A DNA stretch of 64,000 nt from Chryseobacterium sp. MYb7 (GTDB taxonomy: Bacteria > Bacteroidota > Bacteroidia > Flavobacteriales > Weeksellaceae). The first letter of the stretch is position 1. Each line of letters starts with the position of its first letter. The position numbers and the translations under genes were made by a program. The notes beneath the pieces were generated by a model. The model ran no database searches, was not told the origin of the DNA, and saw only the letters and a program-made list of their open reading frames with translations. The stretch is taken from NCBI RefSeq assembly GCF_002979455.1, contig NZ_PCOU01000022.1, forward strand, positions 1 through 64,000, in the 5' to 3' direction. Of the stretch, positions 46,103-54,027 are shown piece by piece.

Positions 46103-46873
46103 TTAGTTTTTAGAAAAAATAAAATTTTCAGGTTGATCATCGTCGTCTTCCTCATCTTCATCCTCATCACTTAAAGCCAATTCGATATCAATAAACTGAA
46201 TGTATAAACCACATATTTCTCCATTGGCATCATAAGCAAAATAAACAGGATAGCTGCCGTCACCAAAACCGCTAGCAAACATCGGAATCTGATAATTGGT
46301 ATTTGGAACCGTCCAGCTGATCCAGTCTCCCGCTTCTCTCTGGTTGTTCGGGTTGTCTTTATAGCTTTGTGAGAAAAGTTCAGCAAAATAATCATCATAA
46401 ACATTGTCAACATTTATTTCATCTACAAATTGATCTACAAAAGGAAGTACTTCTTTATCCGTAATACAACCTAAACCTGCATCCACCCCGAAACCAAAAA
46501 AATCGTCTTCAGTTACTCCTTCCAATTCTTCAATCCCGACTAATGCTTCTCTGTAAATAACAGGTTTTTCTTTGGTAAATTCAACTTTTACAACAGCATA
46601 TCTGTCCCCCCAGTCTTCAGATTTTGCCACAGCAATCGTCACAGGAAAATTTCCTTTCGGAGCCTGAATAAAATAAGGTGATTGATTGGCATTTAAAGAT
46701 ACCAACGGATCTCTTACGACTACTTTTCCGGAAGGAAGAGAAACATTCCCGATTTCCATTGTCTCCATCTTCTGTCCCAGAATTTCATCAGAAGTAAAAT
46801 ACGCTTCCAGATCTGTAGGACAAACCAAAATATTTTTCACTTCTTCCCATTTTTGCATCCAGTTTTCGTTCAT
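46103..46873 (-). CDS. DUF4241 domain protein
   Basis: 256 residues with Gly/Asp-rich stretches (GDRYAVVKVEF, GFGVDAGLGCITD, FASGFGDGSYPVYFAYDANG) typical of DUF4241, then an acidic tail (SDEDEDEEDDDDQP). No signal peptide. DUF4241 proteins often appear near polymorphic-toxin immunity genes, but no toxin is visible here. Confidence 0.75.
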   Translation of the reverse strand: MNENWMQKWEEVKNILVCPTDLEAYFTSDEILGQKMETMEIGNVSLPSGKVVVRDPLVSLNANQSPYFIQAPKGNFPVTIAVAKSEDWGDRYAVVKVEFTKEKPVIYREALVGIEELEGVTEDDFFGFGVDAGLGCITDKEVLPFVDQFVDEINVDNVYDDYFAELFSQSYKDNPNNQREAGDWISWTVPNTNYQIPMFASGFGDGSYPVYFAYDANGEICGLYIQFIDIELALSDEDEDEEDDDDQPENFIFSKN

Positions 46874-46964
46874 TATTTTTTTGAATTGATTTTAAGTTTG
46901 AAAATAATGAATAAATCTAAGGAGATCAAGCAGGAAAGGGGTTTTAACAAAAGATTATAAAAAT

Positions 46965-46995
46965 AAAGCTGCAATTCGCAAGGAATTGCAGCTTT
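46965..46995 (-). terminator. Terminator of orphan peptide gene
   Basis: 13-bp perfect stem AAAGCTGCAATTC with its complement and a 5-nt loop, followed by a T-rich run on the minus strand, 24 bases after the peptide stop codon. Confidence 0.82.
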
Positions 46996-47018
46996 CGTAT
47001 TGTTTTAAGTTAAAAAAT

Positions 47019-47180
47019 CTAAGAATCAGCACATATATAACATGCTCTGGCAATATCTGGCCATCTTCCAGGAAGACAACAGGTTCCGGGAGGACAAGGA
47101 TTAAGGGCACAAGACCAGTTTGGTCCTGAACCTTTAAGAGATCTCAATTCATGTCTTGAAAGTTTTTTTAAGTTTTTCAT
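47019..47180 (-). CDS. Orphan Cys-rich bacteriocin-like peptide, 53 residues
   Basis: Precursor starting MKNLKKLSRHELRSLKGSG, nearly the same leader as the 21093-21287 peptide but with GSG where that one has GG. The core has six Cys (24, 29, 34, 35, 47, 50) and many Pro/Gly. ATG at 47180, stop TAG at 47019. It has its own promoter, the shared leader element and a terminator, and no exporter next to it. It probably uses the C39 exporter at 18.8 kb. It is short enough to be missed by ordinary length filters. Confidence 0.82.
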   Translation of the reverse strand: MKNLKKLSRHELRSLKGSGPNWSCALNPCPPGTCCLPGRWPDIARACYICADS

Positions 47181-47183
47181 AAT

Positions 47184-47236
47184 GGTTAGTTTTGATATTC
47201 TCTCCTACTCTATATGCTTTTCGGATTTCGCCTATT
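47184..47236 (-). promoter_or_regulatory. Shared leader element, copy C
   Basis: GGCGAAATCCGAAAAGC, then AGAGTAGGA and AAAACTAA, on the minus strand before the orphan peptide ATG. It starts right after the -7 box, so it lies at the very 5' end of the mRNA. Confidence 0.62.
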
Positions 47237-47264
47237 AAAGTTAATCATTTTCAAATAAAAACAA
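47236..47264 (-). promoter_or_regulatory. Promoter of orphan peptide gene
   Basis: TTG (47262-47264), 18-nt spacer, TAACTTTA (47236-47243, one mismatch from TAnnTTTG). Confidence 0.55.
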
Positions 47265-47331
47265 AATAACCAATTGAAATAAAACATATTACAATCAACC
47301 AACATCCTTGTCAAGGGTAATCGTCCATTAA

Positions 47332-47362
47332 AAAATCCCTTTCAATTACTGAAAGGGATTTT
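47332..47362 (-). terminator. Terminator at the end of the paa cluster
   Basis: 13-bp perfect stem AAAATCCCTTTCA with its complement and a 5-nt loop, 20 bases after the paaZ stop codon. Confidence 0.87.
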
Positions 47363-47381
47363 AAACTTATATTTTACTGAA

Positions 47382-49877
47382 TTAAATCAATCCAAACTGT
47401 TGGAAGTGGTGGGTAAAATGCTTTTTGTGCATCAGTTCCCACATTTCTTTATTCAGTTTTCCAAAAACATAATTCATGTGTTCTGCCTGTGGATTTTCTT
47501 TGTAATAGATCACAAATTTCTTTACGTTATCTATGAATGACAGTTTTGCTGCTTCAAGATTTTTGTGGGTAAGTTCAGGAAGTGAACCATCCTGCGGAAG
47601 AAACGGAGCGGTAAATTCTTTCGGCATTGCTCTGTGGTTGTAAAGAGAATCCTGCCATTTTTCAAGATTTTCTTCCGGGGTAAAGCATTTTTCTGCTTCC
47701 GGCTCTCCAAAACTTACCAATACTGCTTTCTCTAGATGCTCGATCATCTGTTGCGGAGACATTTTTCCCCAAAGAGGAGGAGTACTTTCCGTTAATCCGT
47801 TCAATATTTTCTGAACGTTTTTCACACTCAGATCAATGAAAGGAGATTGTTTTGCCACCAATGTTAAAATTGTTGCTACACAAACTACCTCATCTCTTTG
47901 GTTTACTACTTCAACCAGCCATTTTACAACACCGGAAGGAATATTTCTTCCTTTTACTCCCCTGTTGATTTTTTCTTTTGCGGTTAAATACACCGTAATA
48001 GTATCTCCGGCATATACAGGTTTGAAGAAGCTACATTCTTCCAATCCGTAATTAGCAATAACAGGCCCTTTTTTCCCTGAAACGAATAATCCCGCTGCTG
48101 CTGAAAGAATGAAATATCCGTGAGCAACAGTCTTATCGAAGATAGTACCCGATAAACTTGTAGCATCTGTATGAGCATAGAAATGATCCCAAGAAACATT
48201 GGAGAAGTTGACGATATCGGCATCGGTAACTGTTCTACCTGCTGTTTCTAAAGAGTCTCCAACTTCTACTTCCTCAAAATATTTCTGGAAAGGATGTTTG
48301 TCTGAGAATTTTTTCTCTGCTCCTTGCTGATAGATCTTGGTAATCGCTTTCAATACATCTGGCGACCCCTGGATTGCTGTTTTCTGTAGGAAGAAATGAA
48401 GACCGCTTAATCCGCCCATTTCTTCTCCACCACCTGCTCTACCAGGACCTCCGTGCATCAATGTAGGAAGTGGAGAACCATGACCTGTGCTTTCCTTGGC
48501 GTTATCTCTGTTCAGTACAAAGATTCTTCCGTGTTGGGAAGCCATTTTCCATGAAGTTTCTGCGATAAAATTCTCGTCATGAGAAATAATAGATCCTACC
48601 AAACTTCCTTTTCCTCTTTTTGCCAGTGCTGCTGCTTCTTCAGCATCTTTATATGGCATTAATGTAGATACCGGCCCGAAAGCTTCTACATCGTGAGAGA
48701 TATTTTTTTCGAAAGGCTTGTCGTTCAGGAATAATTTCGGGCTCATAAATGCTCCGTTTTCATAGTTGGCATCTACCAGCTCGTGTTTTCCGTCATAGAC
48801 AAGTTCTGTTTCTGATTTTAATAGATTTACTTTTCTCAGAACTTCTTCGTACTGCTGTCTTCCTACCAAAGATCCCATTTTGGTTTCTCTGCTTAAAGGA
48901 TTTCCGATTTTCGTTTGATCTAAAGCTTTAGACAAAGCATTCTGAACATCACCGATCAAGTGTTCAGGAACGATAATTCTTCGGATTGCAGTACATTTCT
49001 GTCCTGCTTTCGTGGTCATTTCGTTACGAACTTCTTTGATGAATAAGTCGAATTCAGGAGTTCCCGGTTTTGCTTCCAATCCAAGGATAGAACAGTTCAA
49101 TGAATCTGCTTCCATATTGAAACGAACTGCGTTTCCTGCAATGGATGGAAGTGATTTTAATTTTCTTCCTGTAGTTGCCGAACCTGTGAACAATACAGAG
49201 TCTCCGTCCTGTACATAATCTAAAATATTTCCTGGTTCTCCGCACACTAACTGCACAGCTCCTTCTGGCAATACTCCGCTTTCAATCATATCCTGAAATA
49301 CAGTATTGGTAAGATAAGATCCGAAAGGAGATGGTTTTACAATAGAAGGAACTCCAGCTAATAAGGAAGTGGATAGTTTTTCCAACATTCCCCATACTGG
49401 AAAGTTATAGGCATTGATCTGCACAGAAACTCCTTCACTAGGCGTTAAAATATGGGTTCCTAAAAAAGTTCCATTAGCAGAAATCTTCTGAGTGTCTCCA
49501 TCTACCCAAAATGAAGTATTGGGAAGCATTCTTTTTGCTAATCCGGAATAGGTAAAGAAAGTTCCGAAACCTCCTTCAATATCCACCCAAGAATCTACGT
49601 GGGTAGCTCCTGTTTTGTATGATAGATCATAGTATTTTTTCTTTCTTTCCAACAGGTAAAGTGCTACTTTTTTCAGCATTTCCCCACGGTCGTAGAAAGT
49701 CATTGAAGAAAGGTTTTTATATCCTACGGTTCTTCCGTAGTCAAGAGCCTGTTCAAAATTAAGCCCTTCTGTATCGGAAACAGCTACCTGCTCTCCTGTA
49801 ACGGCATTGTACAAAGGAACTCCGCTTCCGGTACCTTCTACCCATTCTCCGTAGATATAGTTTTTTAACTTTTCCAT
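47382..49877 (-). CDS. paaZ: Bifunctional oxepin-CoA hydrolase / aldehyde dehydrogenase PaaZ with extra C-terminal domain
   Basis: Ring-opening enzyme of the phenylacetate route: the MaoC-like hydratase opens oxepin-CoA and the aldehyde dehydrogenase oxidises the product. The N-terminal ALDH (about 1-510) has NMEADSLNCSIL and the catalytic Cys in AGQKCTAIRRIIVP. The MaoC domain (about 530-680) has the hydratase Asp/His in DATSLSGTIFDKTVAHGYF. Residues about 690-831 form an added domain resembling DinB/DUF1569 (SPQQMIEHLEKAVLVSFGEP), which E. coli PaaZ (about 681 residues) lacks. It is the last gene of the cluster. Confidence 0.94.
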   Translation of the reverse strand: MEKLKNYIYGEWVEGTGSGVPLYNAVTGEQVAVSDTEGLNFEQALDYGRTVGYKNLSSMTFYDRGEMLKKVALYLLERKKKYYDLSYKTGATHVDSWVDIEGGFGTFFTYSGLAKRMLPNTSFWVDGDTQKISANGTFLGTHILTPSEGVSVQINAYNFPVWGMLEKLSTSLLAGVPSIVKPSPFGSYLTNTVFQDMIESGVLPEGAVQLVCGEPGNILDYVQDGDSVLFTGSATTGRKLKSLPSIAGNAVRFNMEADSLNCSILGLEAKPGTPEFDLFIKEVRNEMTTKAGQKCTAIRRIIVPEHLIGDVQNALSKALDQTKIGNPLSRETKMGSLVGRQQYEEVLRKVNLLKSETELVYDGKHELVDANYENGAFMSPKLFLNDKPFEKNISHDVEAFGPVSTLMPYKDAEEAAALAKRGKGSLVGSIISHDENFIAETSWKMASQHGRIFVLNRDNAKESTGHGSPLPTLMHGGPGRAGGGEEMGGLSGLHFFLQKTAIQGSPDVLKAITKIYQQGAEKKFSDKHPFQKYFEEVEVGDSLETAGRTVTDADIVNFSNVSWDHFYAHTDATSLSGTIFDKTVAHGYFILSAAAGLFVSGKKGPVIANYGLEECSFFKPVYAGDTITVYLTAKEKINRGVKGRNIPSGVVKWLVEVVNQRDEVVCVATILTLVAKQSPFIDLSVKNVQKILNGLTESTPPLWGKMSPQQMIEHLEKAVLVSFGEPEAEKCFTPEENLEKWQDSLYNHRAMPKEFTAPFLPQDGSLPELTHKNLEAAKLSFIDNVKKFVIYYKENPQAEHMNYVFGKLNKEMWELMHKKHFTHHFQQFGLI

Positions 49878-49884
49878 AAAATAT

Positions 49885-49981
49885 TTAATTTATCAATGTA
49901 GCAGTATAACAATTTACCAATTATTGGTTATTACGAATTTATTGTTACATTTTTACATTAGTATATTGTTACATTTATCTT
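49885..49981. repeat. Palindromic AT-rich repeat between paaZ and esterase
   Basis: Right part reads TTGTTACATTTTTACATT then AGTATATTGTTACATT, nearly identical to 58992-59030. The left part (AACAATTTACC) is its inverted partner. Confidence 0.55.
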
Positions 49982-50809
49982 TTATTTCGGTTCCTGATAG
50001 GGAAACATTTTCACTAATCCTTCATATAAACTTCTGTGAAGAATGGTTGCATGATTGTCTGTTTCCATCATTTTATATTCTAATGTCCAATTTTTCTTTC
50101 CTGCCTTTTTTAAAACATCATAGAAAGCTTCAGCATCTTTTATCATTATCGGATGTTCACCTTTTCCAACAGAAACATACACAAACTTTTTAGTATCCGG
50201 GGATTTTGAAAGTAGTTGTGGAGCCTGTTTTAAAAGACTTTCATCATCCCACCACAAACTTGGACTGATGATAAAATAGTTATTGAACATTTCCGGTTTT
50301 TTCAAAAGAATTTCTGTTGCTAAAAGCCCTCCCAAAGACTGACCGAAAAGATATTTGTCTGTCGTTTTAAACTGACTTTCTACGTAAGGTTTTAATTCTT
50401 TTTCAACGAATGCAATAAACTTATCAGAATGTCCTGTTGTAGGATAATCTTTCTGTAAGTCTTTTAAATCCGTATGAAAAGTAAAATCTCTTTTTCTGTC
50501 TACATTAGCAACTCCCACCACAATGGTTTCAGGCATGGAATACATCTGATTAAAGAATTGTACTAATCCTGTAACGTGAATAAAATCTTCGTTTATACTT
50601 CCATCTAATAAATAGATCACCGGGTATGATTTTGTTTTATCATATCCCTGTGGAAGATAAATATTCAGCGTTCTGTCTTCATTTAACGTTTTGGACTTAA
50701 TGGTCCTCACTTCTCCTATTGTAAGCGGTTTTGTAGCAACCGCCTGTGCTGACAGTGTACTACCTACCGCCAACATTATGCTGCATGCAAGCGCAATTTT
50801 TTTAATCAT
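49982..50809 (-). CDS. Secreted alpha/beta-hydrolase esterase (esterase D / Fes-like)
   Basis: 275 residues. A signal peptide ends at about residue 22 (TLSAQA). The body is of the PF00756 esterase type, with nucleophile Ser in GQSLGGLLATEIL and the catalytic His in TDNHATILHRS. Relatives hydrolyse siderophore or acyl esters. It lies inside the paa cluster, yet a secreted esterase has no known step in the pathway, so the link is by position only. Confidence 0.85.
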   Translation of the reverse strand: MIKKIALACSIMLAVGSTLSAQAVATKPLTIGEVRTIKSKTLNEDRTLNIYLPQGYDKTKSYPVIYLLDGSINEDFIHVTGLVQFFNQMYSMPETIVVGVANVDRKRDFTFHTDLKDLQKDYPTTGHSDKFIAFVEKELKPYVESQFKTTDKYLFGQSLGGLLATEILLKKPEMFNNYFIISPSLWWDDESLLKQAPQLLSKSPDTKKFVYVSVGKGEHPIMIKDAEAFYDVLKKAGKKNWTLEYKMMETDNHATILHRSLYEGLVKMFPYQEPK

Positions 50810-50827
50810 ATTTAATTGTAATGGTTA

Positions 50828-51421
50828 TTATTTTATATCATCCCAGATGCTGTAATCCACAATTTTGGTTGGGATCTGCTGAACATATTCTGTAAAAGGT
50901 TCACAAGGAAGTATGGCTTCTTTTCCTTCTCTTGCCAGCTCCTGATATAGTTTTGTTCCTTCTGTTTTCCAGTGAATCATTTCGTCAGATACATCACGGA
51001 TCACTTTTGCAGGGCTTCCAACGATCAGTTTTCTTGGTTCACATCTGAAATTGGCTGGCACAAAAGCCAACGCTCCCACAATACTTTCATCACCAATATA
51101 GGCTTTGTCCATTACCACAGAGTTCATTCCGATCAGACAGTTTTTTCCAATATGTCCGGAATGAATAATCGCTCCGTGTCCAATGTGTGCAGATTCTTCC
51201 AGAATGGTTTCTATATTCGGGAAGACGTGAAGCGTACAATTTTCCTGTACATTAGCCCCGTCTTTAATGATAATTTTTCCCCAGTCGCCACGGATTACTG
51301 CATTGGGACCAATATATACTTCTTCACCTATTTCTACGTTCCCTATAATCACTGCCTGCGGATGAATGTAAGCAGTTCGTTTTATAATGGGACGAATCCC
51401 GTGGTATGAGTAGATGTTCAT
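50828..51421 (-). CDS. paaY: Hexapeptide-repeat protein PaaY
   Basis: 197 residues of left-handed beta-helix (gamma-carbonic-anhydrase-like) repeats: IHPQAVIIGNVEIGEEVYIG, GHGAIIHSGHIGKNCLIG. In other species PaaY is a thioesterase that removes dead-end CoA adducts. The ATG at 51421 (MNIYSYHG) is preferred; the 22 residues further upstream are translated from the repeat at 51428-51520. It follows the thiolase gene. Confidence 0.88.
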   Translation of the reverse strand: MNIYSYHGIRPIIKRTAYIHPQAVIIGNVEIGEEVYIGPNAVIRGDWGKIIIKDGANVQENCTLHVFPNIETILEESAHIGHGAIIHSGHIGKNCLIGMNSVVMDKAYIGDESIVGALAFVPANFRCEPRKLIVGSPAKVIRDVSDEMIHWKTEGTKLYQELAREGKEAILPCEPFTEYVQQIPTKIVDYSIWDDIK

Positions 51422-51427
51422 ATTTTT

Positions 51428-51520
51428 AATTTGAAAATTTGAGAATGAATTAATTTGAAAATTAATTATGTCTTTAAACATTTTCAAATTCTCAAATTAA
51501 CTCACTTTCAAATTAATTAT
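51428..51520. repeat. Long palindromic repeat, empty copy 1
   Basis: Inverted arms of about 40 bases (AATTTGAAAATTTGAGAATG ... CATTTTCAAATTCTCAAATT) with an 11-base centre. It fills the whole gap between paaY and the thiolase gene, and its right end supplies the thiolase stop codon. Related copies lie at 55163-55591 and 59970-60074. Confidence 0.75.
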
Positions 51521-52722
51521 ACTTTTTCGATAACCATTGCATATCCCTGACCTACACCGATACAAAGGGTACACAATGCATATTTTTTATCCTGCTTCTC
51601 AAGTTCTATTGCTGCAGAACCGACAATTCTAGCTCCGGAAACGCCCAGTGGATGGCCGATTGCAATAGCACCTCCGTTCGGGTTTATTCTTGCGTCATCA
51701 TCTTTTAAACCTAAGCTTCTGGTAACAGCCAGTGCCTGCGCTGCAAATGCTTCATTGAGTTCGATGATATCCATATCTTCCAGAGAAAGGTTTAATCTTT
51801 TCAATAGTTTTTGGGCAGCTTCTACAGGTCCGATTCCCATAATTCTTGGCTCAACACCTGCCACGGAAGATCCCAGAATTTTTGCTTTTGGTTTCAACCC
51901 ATATTTCTTAACAGCTTCTTCACTTGCTAAAATCAAAGCTGCAGCACCATCATTCATTCCTGAGGCATTTCCTGCCGTTACTGTTCCTTCTTTTCTGAAA
52001 GCCGGACGAAGTTTTGCCAACCCTTCCATTGAAGAAGTAGGTTTAATGAATTCATCTTTTTCGAAAACGATTGGATCTCCTTTTCTCTGAGGAATCTCAA
52101 CTTTTACAATTTCTTCTGCCAGTCTTCCGCTTTCCTGAGCTTTTGTAGCTTTCTGCTGAGACCAAAGGGCAAATTTATCCTGATCTTCTCTGTTGATCTG
52201 GTGCATGTCTGCTAAATTCTCTGCAGTTTCTCCCATTCCGTCAACCCCATATAATTCTTTCATTTTAGGATTGATGAAACGCCATCCGAAAGTAGTATCA
52301 AACATCTGGCTGTCTCTTCCGAAAGCAGCACTTGGTTTTGACATCACATAAGGAGAACGTGTCATATGCTCTACTCCTCCTGCAATATAAATTTCTCCTT
52401 CTCCGGCAGCAATGGAACGGAATGCATTCGCCACAGCAGACATTCCTGACGCACATAATCTGTTAACAGTTTCCCCTCCAATTTTGTAAGGAAGACCTGC
52501 TAATAAAAGTCCCATTCTAGCAACGTTTCTGTTATCTTCTCCTGCCTGATTGGCACATCCGAAAATAACGTCTTCAATTTCTTCCACAGGAACTTCAGGA
52601 TTTCTTGTTACTACTTCTTTAATAACAATAGCAGCCAGATCATCGGCTCTTACTTCTGATAACCCTCCCTGCAGTTTTGAGATGGGAGTTCTGACATAGT
52701 CTATGATGTATACGTTGTTCAT
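51517..52722 (-). CDS. paaJ: 3-oxoadipyl-CoA / 3-oxo-5,6-didehydrosuberyl-CoA thiolase
   Basis: 401-residue thiolase. The nucleophile Cys is in NRLCASGMSAV; the second His is in GGAIAIGHPLGVSGAR and the acid Cys in CTLCIGVGQG. It cleaves the beta-keto-CoA products of ring opening into acetyl-CoA and shorter CoA esters. The paa context supports PaaJ; a general acetyl-CoA acetyltransferase would look similar. Confidence 0.92.
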   Translation of the reverse strand: MNNVYIIDYVRTPISKLQGGLSEVRADDLAAIVIKEVVTRNPEVPVEEIEDVIFGCANQAGEDNRNVARMGLLLAGLPYKIGGETVNRLCASGMSAVANAFRSIAAGEGEIYIAGGVEHMTRSPYVMSKPSAAFGRDSQMFDTTFGWRFINPKMKELYGVDGMGETAENLADMHQINREDQDKFALWSQQKATKAQESGRLAEEIVKVEIPQRKGDPIVFEKDEFIKPTSSMEGLAKLRPAFRKEGTVTAGNASGMNDGAAALILASEEAVKKYGLKPKAKILGSSVAGVEPRIMGIGPVEAAQKLLKRLNLSLEDMDIIELNEAFAAQALAVTRSLGLKDDDARINPNGGAIAIGHPLGVSGARIVGSAAIELEKQDKKYALCTLCIGVGQGYAMVIEKV

Positions 52723-52727
52723 TTTTA

Positions 52728-52806
52728 TTTGCTTTAGGCTTTAAGCTATATGCAGTAGGCTCTATCAGCTTCAAAAAAGCTTACTGCCTATTGCTTCAAG
52801 CTTACT
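52728..52806. repeat. Palindromic repeat (GCTTTAAGC type)
   Basis: Imperfect inverted arms of about 26 bases (AGGCTTTAAGC...GCAGTAGGC and AGCTTACTGCC...GCTTCAAGCTT) fill the paaJ-paaI gap. Confidence 0.5.
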
Positions 52807-52811
52807 GTTTA

Positions 52812-53225
52812 TTATAATTCTGTTACTTTTTTTCCGATTTTGTAAACTGTTCCTACAAATTTTGCTATCAGCTCCTGACTTTGATTGGTAATCTGAATGT
52901 CATAAACAGCTGTTTTCCTTGTATTGTTAACCAAAACACTTTCTGCTCTGAAAACATCACCTTCTTTTCCTGCTTTGGTAAAATTGATGATACAATTCAA
53001 TGCTACTGCAGCATCTCCGGTATTATTGGAAGAAAATGCCAGCGCAGAGTCTGCAAATGCAAAGGTAACTCCGCCATGAACTGTTTTAAGCCCATTCAGC
53101 ATCTCCTTCTTAATTGGCATTTCTATTAAACAGTAATTTTCTTTTACTTCAATCATTTTGATATTCATCCACTGGGAAAAATAATCCTGATTGAACATAT
53201 AATCTGCTACTTGTCTTGGATTCAT
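52812..53225 (-). CDS. paaI: Hydroxyphenylacetyl-CoA thioesterase PaaI
   Basis: 137-residue hotdog thioesterase. Motif HGGVTFAFADSALAFSSN with the catalytic Asp is typical of PaaI. It releases CoA from stalled phenylacetate intermediates. Cytoplasmic tetramer in studied members. Part of the paa transcript. Confidence 0.94.
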   Translation of the reverse strand: MNPRQVADYMFNQDYFSQWMNIKMIEVKENYCLIEMPIKKEMLNGLKTVHGGVTFAFADSALAFSSNNTGDAAVALNCIINFTKAGKEGDVFRAESVLVNNTRKTAVYDIQITNQSQELIAKFVGTVYKIGKKVTEL

Positions 53226-53234
53226 TTCTATTAA

Positions 53235-53543
53235 TTATATGTTTGTTATTTCTTCATAAAGCTCATCTGATAATCTGTCGTAAACACTCATTGTTTTCCC
53301 CAGAATCATTTGTTCGTATGAAAGACTTTCTAAGTCTGATGAATTTTCAGAGGGATAGGATTCGTTTAAATCAATTCCGTTTTCGTTGGCTAATCTTTTG
53401 ATCAGCTCTTTATATTTTTCATTAAACTTTCCTAATAGCTCAAGTCTTTCCTGCTCATCAACAGAGGAAGCTTCCTGAGTCAAATATTGTTTTTCAATCG
53501 AAAGTCTGGTCTCCAGCTCAGCCCTGAATTCATCTATATCCAT
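53235..53543 (-). CDS. Small acidic protein in paa cluster, unknown function
   Basis: 102 residues, acidic and helical (ELETRLSIEKQYLTQEASS, ERLELLGKFNEKYKELIKRL), without membrane segment or Cys. It ends 9 bases before the paaI start. I do not recognise a family. The operon position suggests co-expression, not a role. Confidence 0.6.
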   Translation of the reverse strand: MDIDEFRAELETRLSIEKQYLTQEASSVDEQERLELLGKFNEKYKELIKRLANENGIDLNESYPSENSSDLESLSYEQMILGKTMSVYDRLSDELYEEITNI

Positions 53544-53558
53544 AATACTGACTCAATT

Positions 53559-54026
53559 TTATTTATTAATAATCCTATTCAAATCTTTAATTCCATTTTC
53601 ATAAGATTTTTTGAAATAAAATTTAATTAAGAAATAGATTATTGTATAAAACATAGCAATTGGTAATAATAATGCTAATGCTATTGCTCCAATTTGAAAA
53701 CAATTATTAATAATCGCAAAAACTGGAAGGATACCCCACACAAATAATATTATTCTAAAAGTTCTATGAAATTTTGAATTCAACTTTATTATTGTCTCAT
53801 GTTCCTTTTGAACCAATTGACCTTCAAAAACACATAAAGCTCCAATTGGTACTTCTGCACTTATTACTCTAAAAAAATTTTTCTCTGTATATCCTCTTAA
53901 AAATTTATTAGTGCGTTTCATAGTTAGAGAATAAGTTTTATCACTATTGCTATTTATATTTGATAAAATCTTTTCAACAGGGTTTAAAGATCTTATTTCA
54001 TCATATCTTTCAGGAAAATATCTCAT
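53559..54026 (-). CDS. Membrane protein in paa cluster, unknown function
   Basis: 155 residues with a soluble N-terminal half (FLRGYTEKNFFRVISAEVPI) and two membrane segments (about 93-113 and 118-138). More AT-rich than its paa neighbours, hinting at later insertion. It abuts paaH (1-base gap). No family recognised. Confidence 0.55.
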   Translation of the reverse strand: MRYFPERYDEIRSLNPVEKILSNINSNSDKTYSLTMKRTNKFLRGYTEKNFFRVISAEVPIGALCVFEGQLVQKEHETIIKLNSKFHRTFRIILFVWGILPVFAIINNCFQIGAIALALLLPIAMFYTIIYFLIKFYFKKSYENGIKDLNRIINK

Positions 54027-54027
54027 A

